DNA from: Clarireedia homoeocarpa
Lineage: Eukaryota > Ascomycota > Leotiomycetes > Helotiales > Rutstroemiaceae
Length of the DNA stretch: 64,000 nucleotides
Reading direction: 5' to 3'
Assembly: GCA_001465935.1 (NCBI GenBank)
Contig: LNKV01000001.1
Coordinates: 124,001-188,000 of the forward strand
Numbering within the stretch: position 1 is the first letter of the stretch; the number at the start of each line of letters is the position of its first letter. This document shows, one piece after another, positions 33,601 through 43,855 of this stretch. The position numbers and the translations under genes were made by a program. Below the pieces are notes generated by a model. It was not told the origin of the DNA and did no database searches. It worked only from the letters and a program-made list of their open reading frames with translations.

Positions 33601-34373
33601 GTACAGCATTATCATATACAGCAGGAAATGGGCACGAACAAGTAGTAAGAATTCTGCTTGAAAAGGGAGCTAAAATTGAATCAAAAGACGATAGTCATCG
33701 TACAGTATTATCACATGCAGCAGAAAATGGGCACGAACAAGTAGTAAGAATTCTGCTTGAAAAGGGGGCTCAAATTGAACCAAGAGACAAAAGCAATCGT
33801 ACAGCATTATTATATGCAGCAGAAAATGGGCACGAACAAGTAGTAAGAATTCTGCTTGAAAAAGGGGCTGAAGTTGAATCAAGAGGTCGTGGATATCGTA
33901 CAGTATTATCATATGCAGCGGAAAATGGGCACGAACAGGTAGTAAGAATTCTGCTTGAAAAGGGGGCTCAAGTTCAATCAAGAGACAATAACGGGGATAC
34001 AGCATTATCATATGCAGCGGAAAATGGGCACGAACAAGTAGTAAGAATTCTGCTTGAAAAAGGGGCTGAAGTTGAATCAAGAGATAATCTTGATCGTACA
34101 GTATTATCATATGCAGCAGAAAATGGGCATGAACAAGTAGTAAGAATTCTGCTTGAAAAAGGGGCTGAAGTTGAATCAAGAGATAATCTTGATCGTACAG
34201 TATTATTATATGCAGCAGAAAATGGGCACGAACAAGTAGTGAGAATTCTGCTTGAAAAGGGGGCTCAAGTTCAATCAAGACACAATAACGGGGATACAGC
34301 ATTATCGTGCGCAGAGAGAAAAGGGCACAAGCGAGTAGTGCAAATACTGCTTGAAAAAGGGGCTCAGTGGTGA
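30651..34373 (+). CDS. STAND/NLR-like protein: DUF7708 - NACHT - ankyrin repeats
   Basis: Two exons (30651-30998, 31047-34373; donor GTTCGT, acceptor TCGTAG) encode 1224 aa. The N-terminal region (ERLSALFMDVGRSAPRYQMM, LSEYFIVVVHLCHHML) matches the helical DUF7708 domain of fungal STAND proteins. The NACHT NTPase follows with P-loop GKLGSGKSVLL (about residue 300) and Walker B LCLVIDGLDEC (about 395), then the usual winged-helix-like segment (LVTVANRPLTTEELREAVSV, RLVHHSVKSFLLSS). From about 765 it is ankyrin: a few diverged repeats, then eight almost identical 33-residue units (core NGHEQVVRILLEKGA) and a ninth diverged one. Such proteins act as signalling NTPases in non-self recognition and programmed cell death in filamentous fungi. 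The C-terminus appears shortened by a frameshift just after the stop. Confidence 0.93.
33543..34353 (+). repeat. 99-bp tandem array inside the STAND gene (ankyrin units)
   Basis: The landmark GTAGTAAGAATTCTGCTTG (or a close variant) recurs at 33543, 33642, 33741, 33840, 33939, 34038, 34137, 34236 and 34335, that is every 99 bp without exception. The first eight landmarks are identical or differ by one base; the ninth differs at several. Differences between units cluster at a few codons: the pair after GA (KI/QI/EV/QV), the ES/EP/QS position and the RDNLDR/KDDSHR/RGRGYR-type stretch. Confidence 0.97.
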
Positions 34374-34476
34374 TTCAGAAGAGACTTCTAACCGTACAGC
34401 GCTGCCATTGGCAATAGAGAAGGGACACGATACGACGAAGCAGTTGCTGCTCGAAAAGGGCACTCAGTTCCATTGA
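34374..34476 (+). pseudogene. Out-of-frame last ankyrin repeat of the STAND gene
   Basis: Immediately after the TGA, the +1-shifted frame reads EETSNRTALPLAIEKG, then LLLEKGTQFH and a stop at 34474-34476, a good ankyrin unit. The spacing from the ninth landmark is 100 rather than 99 bp, so a single-base insertion near 34366-34372 explains the early stop. Confidence 0.75.
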
Positions 34477-34716
34477 TGACCCGTGTCAGGGATTGTGGAC
34501 GCTCTTGTGGAGCGCATTTATCCCCACTCAAGGCCACGCACGGTCGATGCCCATTCGACGAACAGGTGGAGTGCTGCAAATCCATAAATCTTGAAGCCAG
34601 ATTGTTCCTCTTGGTTTGATGAGGTATAAATGTGGTTGCGAGAGGAGCATGAGTGGGATGAAATACAAGAACAAGATCAAAAGACGACAGGGTGGCAAGG
34701 AAACCTTTTTGTCTAC

Positions 34717-36630
34717 CTATTGATCTTCCAGCATCGCAAGGGGCACCAACGCGAGTATCGCCATCGTCATCGGAGCCAGCCAGAAGCCCAATCCAATGAT
34801 ATCATTCCTGGTCCCCAATACAAATGCGCTACCCCCCCAAATTGGACCTATGACTCTCGCCGCCGCAGCGCCCATGACCTGTAGCCCATTTAACCTCCCA
34901 CGACCCATTTCCAGTTTACAACTTCGTTGCACAAGAACCGTGCCTGTGGCGAAAGCGAAATCGACAAGGAATCCTTTGAGGACAAGTAGGACACCGAGAG
35001 CAATGAAACTTGCGGGACGAGGTAATAGTGGGGCGAAAGGTGTAGCGAAATAGATTAGTATGACGGCGGTGCAGGATGTCCTAAAGACTTGTCTGAGGGT
35101 GAAGTATTTTGTCAGAATTGGCGTGATTATGAGTGGTATAAACATGCACGCTCCGCCGTAGATGGTGAACATGAGACTGATTTCCTTAACATCTGTTTTA
35201 CCTGAGTTAGTATTAAGAAAATTGAGTTGCAGGAGGTTGAACGCAAAGGCAGTGCACTAATTCGCAAACCAACTGCATATCGAATTGGAATCTTGTATTT
35301 TCTGCCTCAGTTGATAGCAGATATTCAGTGTAGTTTCAATATTGAGAATCTGAAAACTCCAAAACCTGCTTCTGAAGAAGAGATCTCAAAAGCTTAATTC
35401 TACATAAACTTCAATTTGGAGTTGATCTGTGAATTAATGCTACCACTGCTGGAAGTTGACATATGACTCACCAGATCCAAAGCCGCCTGCAAACCGGAAC
35501 GGGAGACGAGGCCATGTCGAAGGTGGATCATGTTTAGGTCGCGACATCAGAACAGAAATGAGGGGATCGTATGTAGCACTGTGCATTGCCAGAAGCGCAT
35601 ATAAAATGACACATAGAACTGATTGCCGATTCAAGAGTTGTTTTAGCGTGATTGGGTCCGAGGATACAACTACAGCTCCTGCTGTAGCTGCTTCCTCGTC
35701 ATCGAGCTGAGGAGGTGCTTGAGAGGGCGCTTCTGCTAGCAGAGGGGCTGTCTCATCTTCATTCTTGACGTTCTTCCTAGCCTTGCCTCTCAAATCATGC
35801 CAGATACGGTAGATCCATGCTGTAACTTTCTTCTTGAGTGCTACTCCATAATCCACCTTACCTTCTTTACTTGGTAGTGACTCTGTTAGTCCGAAGAAGA
35901 TGAAGAACATCGCAATCACAAAACAAATAGCAGCGATCATATTAGGTAGCGCATAAGGAAATCTTTCCAGTAACCTGCTTCCCGGATGTTCTCCTGGAGT
36001 GACGTGATACGGATTTGCTGCAAGACCCCCGAGAAGAGGGCCAAAACTCCAACCAACATTAATCCCTATTGGGAAGATAGAGAAAGCTAGCATTTGAAGA
36101 CTCTTCGAAAATTTGTCAGTTAGGCGAAATGGGAATAAGGAGCAGGGAGAGTATCATACCTTATCTTTAACTTTCTCCGCAAGACTTGTCCGTAATATTC
36201 CTACATCACCACTGCTAAGTCCTACAATGGCTCTACTCACCAGGACCATCGCAAGGCTCGTTGAGAAGCCAAACATCAATGCGCCTACCATAAGTATAGT
36301 TTGGCACAACAGGATAACTGGCTTGCGACCAATTACATCAGAGATATAACCCCACATTCCCGCGGTAAGAAACTGAGCTATGCTTCCCACCGATAGAGAC
36401 AAGCCAAGCCAGAAAGCTAGGGTCTCAGACGGCACTCCTATATGGGTCAGGAGCATAGGGAAGTAAGGTATAGAACCCGTGTTTGCTAGTGTCGATGAGA
36501 AACGGCAAAGGGCTGTAGAATATTTAGAGACTTTCTACACAAATATAGCGCCTCTTTGGCGACACGAAGAGAACATACCTAAGATCAGGACTTGTCCCAG
36601 AGGAAGGTTTTGAGGTACCTTCATGACCAT
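34717..36630 (-). CDS. MFS transporter, ZIFL (zinc-induced facilitator-like) type
   Basis: Four minus-strand exons: 36630-36579, 36512-36160, 36102-35472 and 35192-34717, giving 503 aa; intron 3 is long (279 nt) with an ACTAACT branch site. Typical MFS features are present: TM1 (ILALCRFSSTLANTGSIPYF), the loop 2-3 motif GYISDVIGRKPVILL, TM4-5 with SRAIVGLSSGDVGILR, and GINVGWSFGPLLGGLA in TM5. A long cytoplasmic loop rich in E/A/P (about residues 230-290) joins the halves, and the second half has DVKEISLMFTIYGG and GPIWGGSAFVLG. The spacing and loop fit yeast Ycr023c-like and plant ZIFL carriers. The substrate is unknown. The final codons overlap no neighbour. Confidence 0.88.
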
Positions 36631-37496
36631 GTTGGCTGCGAAACGAAATCTCAAAAACGTGATACACGACGGGAAATGACTACTTCACCCAAACCGAACC
36701 ACAAGAATATGTAGCGTCGTAGATGCAATGCGAATATAGGTCTTGTTTTATAGATAACTAACCCTTTGTCGACCGACTGTACGTAAGTTTAGACTTTGTT
36801 GGAAACCTGTGCGATACCAGGGTCTTCACTAGGCGTCAATAGAATGTCTTCTATTCGCTAATCCTCCATTTCTGAGCATAGGCATGCCAAATCAATGCTT
36901 TGCAATGGAGAAGATTTTCTCACGCTCTGATTGCCCAAGGATTCTTCTTGGGAAAGCAAAGCAATAGATGTATGCAGTACGCAGACACCCATGCTGGAAT
37001 TCAGCCGCTTCAGAGTAATGGCTGCTTACCAAGAGCGCTTTTAGAGCTCGTGGGACGACACTAATCGCCCATCGGCCACAGGCGAGGGAGGCTCTTGCCT
37101 TGCTCTGCTGAACAACATACATACGCCAAGGTGTGTATGCGTAGCTAATGCAATAGGAATAGCAAAGGAGAGTTGAAAATCAGACATTAACGAAAGATAC
37201 ATAACGTGTATCAAATATCGACAACATTGCGCTCGACGAAAGTGCCGATTGGTGTTCAATTGGTGTGAAGAAATATAAAATGCTGTGCCCACAGTGGTAC
37301 AGTAGAGCTATTGCGCAATGTGATATGACGGTCATAGGCTGATCAACTTTTTTTTTCTTGCGACCATTAAGACCGACCTTACCTCCAACATCCCGAAATA
37401 ATTTTTACGCTCTATTTTACTATTCCCATATCGAAGAAATATCTACACTTCATAGATTCATCGTTCCACCATTTACATAATTGCTAAGACTTCGAA
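36631..37496. other. Divergent promoter region, MFS gene / ADI1
   Basis: 866 bp with no supportable gene. A T-run lies near 37348, and a pyrimidine-rich leader precedes the ADI1 ATG. Confidence 0.7.
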
Positions 37497-38209
37497 ATGA
37501 GAGCCTACTGGTACGACAACAAGGAAGTAAGCTTTCCTACCCCTTCCTCCATCTTTGCGACTTTGCGCTGATGGAAGTTTCCACTGCAGGGAGACCAACG
37601 CGATCTTCACGATTCTGGTCGTGATGTTTCTCCAGACTACTTGGAGAAATTAGGAGTTCTATATTATAATTTCGCAGACGAGAAAGATGTCAACAAGCTC
37701 GCCGCAGACAGAAGTTACAAGAATCGCGATGTGATCACAGTCTCGCCCGAGAAGATGGGCGATATTTACGAGGAGAAAGTAAAGATGTTCTTCAATGAGC
37801 ATTTGCATGAGGATGAAGAGATCAGATATATCAGAGATGGGGCTGGGTTCTTCGATGTGCGGAGTGAGGGCGATGAATGGGTTCGCATCAGGTTGGAGAA
37901 GGATGATTTGATTGTGAGTTTTTGCTGCACATATACGTGAAGTGTCTTGACTTTAGCTAACTTCAATTGTAGATTCTTCCTGCTGGTATCTACCATCGTT
38001 TCACTACGGACAGCAACAATGTATGTATTCATCACCACTACTAGTTTGAGTGCCTTTATTAGCTGCTAACGCAAGAATAGTATATCCAGGCAATGAGACT
38101 GTTCAAGGAGGAACCGAAATGGACACCATTGAACCGCAGTCCGGAGGTGGACGTCAACCCATACCGCAAGGAGTACCTGCAGACAGTGCCTGCCATCGCG
38201 AGTCAATAA
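37497..38209 (+). CDS. ADI1: Acireductone dioxygenase (methionine salvage)
   Basis: Four exons: 37497-37526 (only 10 codons), 37590-37913, 37973-38020 and 38081-38209, giving 176 aa, matching the family. This cupin enzyme converts acireductone and O2 to 2-keto-4-methylthiobutyrate and formate (Fe form) in the methionine salvage cycle. The metal ligands are visible as H-x-H-x4-E in NEHLHEDEEIRYI and the later His in PAGIYHRF. Other family marks are the start MRAYWYDNKEGDQRDLHDSG, GAGFFDVR, and MRLFKEEPKWTPLNR. Exon 3 codes just 16 residues and carries the fourth metal ligand, so correct splicing is essential. All intron ends are GT-AG with good branch sites (GCTAAC). Confidence 0.96.
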
Positions 38210-38614
38210 AAGCGCATCGGTGGGGGTGAGAGAATGAAATTTGGATGATAATGACGGAACAAGGGCCACACAAGATATCAATGAAAAGCTTTTACTCGTA
38301 GCCTGTTCTACTTGAATATCTGTGATACATGCAACCTCGTACTGTTTATAACCGCATCATGGGACATTCTGTGCTAAAAGCGATATCAATCATTACGGTG
38401 GACTAACCCCGCTGCTCTACCCCGCCTCGCCGGCCGTAAAGCACCAGTGTAGTTCTAATAATGCGGTTGACAAGCGAGCAAGCTTAAGCACCTAACCTCC
38501 ACCTCACCTCCTCTGCCGCACGTCTTCACGAATCAAACACCCTCATTTCCGCCATGAAACACCAGATCCAATGAACCGCAAAGAAAAAGCAACTTTGACG
38601 TAAAGGCGAGCGAT
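38210..38614 (+). other. Intergenic ADI1-SDR
   Basis: 405 bp; no gene seen. GC content rises around 38400-38530. Confidence 0.75.
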
Positions 38615-39856
38615 ATGGATGGAAATGATGGAGGAGGAGGAGGAGCCGCGGGAGAAGATGTAGATCTTGGCTTCGACTTTGGACTCGGAGGCGCGATTCA
38701 CGATCAAAATACCGCAAGCGATAGCATGTCACCAGAAGGTACTTCGAGCAATGCTGGCACGGCTAGTAGCAGTAAGGGGAAGCTGCAGCTGCCTATGAGC
38801 TGTGATCCGCCGGGACCGGGAAATCCCCCAAAGAAATTGGTTTGGGTTGTGAGTATTACTCGTGTTAGCTGTTGAGCTATCATCTAGTCCTGCAGCCTGC
38901 GGAAATGGACATTTCTACAGCATTCTCTTAGCAACAGGCGACTGAAACAAAACTAGATATTTGGTAGCACCGGGCACATGGGTCGCAGCCTCGTGCGCGC
39001 CTGTCTCAACCAAGGCGACTCCGTTGTAGCGGTCGGTCGCGTTTTCGAAAACAGCCTCGAATCGATGCAAAACTGGCATGCCTCCTGTCTCGGCACACTC
39101 TGCGATGTGCGAGCGCGCGAATCCGTCTCTGCAGTCATCACGCAAGCTATTTCCCATTTTGGACGTATTGATATCATAGCCAATTGTTCTGGATACGGAG
39201 TCATTGGCGCATGCGAAGATCAGGACGAGTACGAAATACGAAACCAATTCGAGACGAACTTTATGGGCACGCTACATATCATACAATTGAGTCTGCCGTA
39301 TTTTAGAGAGCAGGGTGCGGGGAGATATTTGATTTTTAGTAGTACATCGGGAGCATTAGGGGTTCCGGGTCTGGGACCGTATTGTGCGACGAAATATGCG
39401 GTAGAGGGTTTGATTGAGGCGATGCTATATGAGATTGATTCGTTCAATATCAAAGCTACACTGGTTGAGCCTGGCCTTGTGAGGAGGGATGAGCCGGATT
39501 GGGCCTCGAACCCATTACCTACTTGGGGTCACTTTCTGATCAAACCAGCTAGCGAGCCTTATGCAGACGCCGCATCACCAGCACAGCATGCGAAAAGGAT
39601 GGTACAATGGCTGGGGGATAAGCAACCTACCAGTGCTGTAAAATGTGCGGAGCTGGTTTGGCAGTTGGGGCACTGCTCCTACCCACCATTGCGACTCCTG
39701 CTTGGTAGTTATGCTATTGAAAGTATTAGGGACCGATTGAGATCGATCATAGAGGAGTTGGAAGATTGGAAACACCTACACTTTCCGGTAGCACCTGATG
39801 AAGTTGGAAATGAAGATGATGGAGACGAAGGAAACCGAGCTGATCCTGGAACATAA
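38615..39856 (+). CDS. Short-chain dehydrogenase/reductase (classical SDR)
   Basis: Two exons (38615-38848, 38957-39856) encode 377 aa. The N-terminal 70 residues are a Gly/Asp/Ser-rich disordered extension. The Rossmann fold starts at KLVWVIFGSTGHMGRSLVRA (cofactor loop, built across the intron) and continues with CDVRARESV (adenine-binding Asp), NCSGYGVIG, and NFMGTLHIIQ. The catalytic set is S (FSSTSGALG), Y and K (YCATK), followed by EPGLVRRDEPDW. An acidic tail ends the protein. The cofactor loop GSTGHMG departs from the usual TGxxxGxG. The substrate is unknown; the pattern resembles ketoreductase-like SDRs of the DltE or retinol-dehydrogenase type. It is convergent with the derlin gene. 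Confidence 0.9.
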
Positions 39857-40058
39857 AGAATTTGACAATATCAAACACGGTATGGTATATTTCTGCTCTA
39901 CATTTCGCTATGAAGTCAACGCCTCTGCCACCAATCCAAACAAGTCTCTCTTAAGTAAACCGCCAAGGCAAACCGAACCGATACTAGAACACCATGTCCA
40001 CTTCTTTGATCCATATAACGCCCAACTCACTGTAACCTCCTTAACTGACCAAAGTCCT

Positions 40059-40882
40059 TCAGCGCACTTCGGGTGCAGGAGCTGCTGCCATCGCAATGTC
40101 ATTGTTGATCGCATCTGCACTTCCATCTCTTGGCTGTCCCTCAAACAGCCATCTCCACCACATGGGAGGATCAAAGGGTCGATGTCCGTTGTGTAGTGGG
40201 GGATAGACATCCGAGAAGAAGTACCACACATGCCCGATGACTACACCCATCATCTCATCCTTCGGTATAGTTCCGTGTAGCACCAGACTGAAACCCATCA
40301 GAACCCATGGTAGATATGGGGCTGAGAAAACTAGAAGGCCCAAAAAGCTCAATCTAGTGTCCGGGTTCCTTCGCGACCAGATGTAAACTAGCGTCGAAGA
40401 CAATGGATGACCAAGGAATGGCATCGACACCAATGGATTGATGCAAATAAGGCATGTGGTTGCATAAAGTAACAACCATGAGAAATGCGCCGGTGATCGT
40501 CCGGATGACTCCTCGAGAAGTCGCGAATATCGTGTTAGGAAGAAGACGTGGAAGACGAGGTCTAGGGATAGCGGGCCGAAGTATATGAAAGTTGTCAAGA
40601 GGCGCCAATACTGTCATTGCCACCGCAGTCAGCTATCCATTTTTAAATTCAAGTGCGGGTGTTAGTTTGCACTATTCTTACCTGCGATTTAAGGAAGACG
40701 GCGCGGAAGCTATAAAATAGCTGAAACGGAGTAACAATCTGGCATTGTACCAGTAGACTGGTGAGTACCGTGGCCGTCGTCCACCATCTTGTGCACACTG
40801 GCATTTCCCAAAACCATGTCTCTAACGGAAATCCAGCTTGCCCTCCAATCCCTCCATCCCCCGCTCCCATCATTTGATCCAT
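40059..40882 (-). CDS. Derlin family protein (Der1/Dfm1-like), ER-associated degradation
   Basis: Two minus-strand exons (40882-40682, 40610-40059) encode 250 aa. Derlins are rhomboid pseudoproteases in the ER membrane that help retrotranslocate misfolded proteins. Visible marks are PLETWFWEMPVCTRWWTTAT at the N-terminus (TM1), VTPFQLFYSFRAVF, the WR motif right after the intron (YWRLLTTFIYFG), several hydrophobic helices (LVFHVFFLTRY, FSWLLLYATTCLICI), the NPLVSMPFLG region, and HVWYFFSDVYPP. The C-terminal tail is short (WWRWLFEGQPRDG, then an Ala/Pro end) with no clear SHP box, so Der1 fits slightly better than Dfm1. An upstream in-frame ATG at 40978 would add 32 residues; I prefer 40882, because known derlins have very short heads. 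Confidence 0.9.
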
Positions 40883-41644
40883 CGCGAGCTGCAGGTATCT
40901 GGGTATGGTAGTGGGGTGTTGTTGGTAAAGCGACCACCACAATTCTGTGTAGCGCAATGAGGCTATAGGTTTGTTCAATCACAATACGCTGGTTGTTTGA
41001 ATTTCGAGGTTTCAATAATAGAAATATTCGATCTAGGGTAAGTCGTGAATTTGTATGGAAAGGAGATTGTCTGTGTTGTTGTCTGATGCCGTTATGAACA
41101 ATTTGTCCATTTCCGTTTGGTTTGGTTGATAACCGGCACAACCTTGAAATGGTACTCTTTCACTCCGTCGGCATTGCGGGTAGATAAAGAGTACGATAAA
41201 TCATTGTGGCGCTCGTCGCTACGGGTGGCCTGAACAGCCACAGTTAAGGTAGCCCAGCTCAGGATTGGCTCTAGGAAACGTGATAAAATGTAAACAAGGA
41301 CCTTTGAAATGGAGCGACCTTGATGACATGTAACATAACATTTACATTTAAGATATTTTAATATCTACAGACAACAACTTCTGTCATCGGGTTCGGAGCT
41401 CAAAATCACGTTTACACTTGCGTACGGCCCCTAACTCACGAGCTCCCTGTCATCAATTAGCTCCACATACAATTGAAGCACGCGAAAGCGACTGCGCGCA
41501 AAACCGCGTTCCAGTCACCAGAGTTTTCCACAACTCCGCTCCCACGACCACTGCATGACATCTCCCGAATTCTAGATCTACCCTGCCGTCGAGCCGCGCG
41601 GCATTAGTTACCCATCAGTATAAACAGAACCAGGAATTGCCACA
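40883..41644. promoter_or_regulatory. Divergent promoter, derlin / CENP-A
   Basis: 762 bp between divergent starts. A GC-rich stretch (41490-41610) precedes the histone gene. No histone-type UAS could be recognised with confidence. Confidence 0.55.
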
Positions 41645-42317
41645 ATGCCGCAAGCTCAGAAGAGGAAACAAAAATTAGCATTGAATTCTTCGCCAGCCGA
41701 AAGCGCGACTCCTAGAAGTGCTCCCCCCAAAGCTTCGAGGGGAAGACTTGCGGCGAAGGGGACGCCTTCGAAAAGGGCGAGTGGTGCAGGTGCTATTAGA
41801 CGTGAGTTTGGGACTGTCTTCAATTGAAAGATCTGTATACGGGCGCAAGTCTGGAGGGCGGATGAATACGCGTAGAATTGGATAATTTACTAACGATATT
41901 CACACGATGAATAGCGGGAGACCCATTGCCCCAAAGAAAAGCACGTCGCTACAGGCCAGGAACCAAGGCTCTGCGAGAAATCCGGTCTTACCAAAAAACA
42001 ACAGATTTGCTCCTGCTTAAACTTCCATTCTCGCGCCTTGTAAGTTGCGGAACGCCCCGAAGATGTATCTATCTTCCAAGCAACTAACTAGTGTCATCCA
42101 GGTCCGTGAAATCGCGCTCACTCTCCGACCCCACGGTGAAGGTATGCGCTGGCAATCGCAGGCCATTCAAGCGCTTCAAGAATCAGCCGAAGCGTTTCTC
42201 GTCCATTTATTCGAAGATACCAATTTGTGTGCTATCCACGCAAAGAGAGTGACAATCATGCAGAAAGATATACAATTAGCGAGAAGGATTCGAGGTATAT
42301 GGGGAGGTTTAGGTTAA
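41645..42317 (+). CDS. Centromeric histone H3 variant CENP-A (CenH3/Cse4)
   Basis: Three exons (41645-41801, 41915-42039, 42102-42317) encode 165 aa. CENP-A replaces H3 in centromeric nucleosomes. The histone fold is clear: RRYRPGTKALREIRSYQ, LLLLKLPFSRL, and the end HAKRVTIMQKDIQLARRIRG. It differs from canonical H3 in the diagnostic ways. Loop 1 is longer (TLRPHGEGMRWQSQAI instead of the H3 DFKTDLRFQSSA), TKAL replaces TVAL, and the N-tail (SSPAESATPRSAPPKASRGR ... TPSKRASGAGAIRRPG) lacks the H3 tail sequence and its modifiable lysines. The tail ends WGGLG. The tail is short (about 60 residues), as in most filamentous ascomycetes. It is convergent with homoserine kinase. Confidence 0.96.
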
Positions 42318-42704
42318 GCTATGAATGTTTACATTGCAGATGGGCCGATGTACTTGCATGCCGTTATTGCTTCATTGTTGGTTTCCCCGACTTACTTAGG
42401 CTGAGAGATTAGCTTTTCCTGTATGGAATTGCGGGAGAGGCGTCTGGGCATTGATGGTTGTATGATTGGCTTGATTGACTACGGTGTTTGGATTGGATTG
42501 ATATTTAAATGCCCCTTTGCTCCTGCTCCCCAGCCCTCCATGGTAAGCGCATATGGCGTCTATAGCTTCAGTTGTGTCACAACAAGATTGTTTAGGCCGG
42601 ACATCTATATTCACAAGATGTATCAGTATCACGAGAGCATACAAAAGTGCGATATACTCTCTTTTCTCCGAAAGGATCCGCCTGTCAGCATTCTATCATT
42701 TGCT
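42318..42704. other. Convergent 3' regions of CENP-A and homoserine kinase
   Basis: 387 bp; short open frames on the plus strand are antisense or random. No gene supported. Confidence 0.7.
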
Positions 42705-43855
42705 TCAGCTATATGTGACAGTTGTGCCATCTTGTGCGGGTTGAAGTAATTTCCAATCACACTTGATATCTTTCTTCGCGAACATATCTAAGATCACTGT
42801 CGCAATTCCGTCAAAATTACTCGTAGCAAGTGCCAGGATCGTGGGTCCAGCTCCAGATAAGCAAATTCCACAAAGACCTGGATGAGACTTTGGAGTAACA
42901 GACTGCAAGATTTCAGGTAAACCAGGTATCAGTCCCTTCCTATAAGGTTGATGAACTTTGTCCTGCATAGCCAGATAGATCTGCTCCGCATCAGGCGGCG
43001 ATTTTCCCAGAGCTGATGGCAATAAAGCTATTCTTTGAAGGTTGAACACAACATCTGCTCTCGAGTATGAGGCTGGTAGCACGCTTCTGGCCTTTGCAGT
43101 CGCAACTTCGAACTGTGGAATGATGGCGATTGCCTTGATCTCCGAAGCCCAGGGAAATTTCATGTAGTGTCCAATGCCAACTGGAGGCTCAGGAGGGTTG
43201 AAACCTGTGTCTATTCCACCAGCTGGCTCGGGTAGAACTTCACTAAGAGGGATTTCTTTGCGCTCGGTGTCTTCAGGGCTTAAGTCGTTAAGATATGTTC
43301 CCACGAAACCTCCATACAGTGCTGCAGCTACGTTATCGGGATGTCGTTCTAAATTGAGAATTAGTGAAGCTTGCTATTTGGACAGATGACGTTGTCCTCA
43401 CCTATCATAAGACAGTAATCCAGCATCCTTGCCTTTGACAGCCCCAACTTTCCGACCTCATTTCCCAGCACTACACCTGCTACCACAGCAGCCCCAGATG
43501 ATCCCAATCCTCTGCCCAAGGGAATTGGGTTTATAATATGTACCGATGTTTCAGAAGGAAAGCTTCTCTGTCCATGACATCGCAAGACGTAAAGAGCTGT
43601 TCGTGTAATAAGATTGCTATCAGCCGTCAAGGGAACTTCTTCTGCCCCTTGACCTTCGTATGTGATCACGCAATTAAGAGGCGCTTTTGAGCTGATTTTA
43701 GGCTTGACTTCGACGCGAAGTTCGAGCCATATTGAGAGTGCTAGACCGATAACGTCGAAACCGGGCCCGATGTTTGCAGAGGAACAAGGTACTTCTGCTT
43801 GGGGGTCAGTCTGGGTATGCTAGGACAATCTTGCCAACTGACTTATGGTGATCAT
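42705..43855 (-). CDS. THR1: Homoserine kinase (Thr1)
   Basis: Three minus-strand exons (43855-43843, 43794-43402, 43348-42705) encode 349 aa. Exon 1 codes only four residues plus one base (ATG ATC ACC ATA A). The joined start MITIKVPCSSANIGPGFDVI is the canonical GHMP homoserine-kinase opening. The ATP-binding GHMP motif is PLGRGLGSSGAAVVAG, followed by MIERHPDNVAAALYGGFVG (rebuilt across intron 2), and GLCGICLSGAGPTILALA near the C-terminus. The enzyme phosphorylates homoserine in threonine synthesis. The micro-exon with a GTCAGT donor is supported by exact family wording on both sides of the splice and a correct phase. It is divergent from ADE5,7. Confidence 0.95.

Noticed and set aside
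33670..34302. 210-codon minus-strand ORF opposite the ankyrin array
   Set aside because: It is a repeat-generated antisense shadow with the same 33-residue period; the plus strand encodes a coherent protein.
39798..40196. 132-codon plus ORF between the SDR and derlin genes
   Set aside because: It starts inside the SDR tail in another frame and then runs antisense to the derlin C-terminus.
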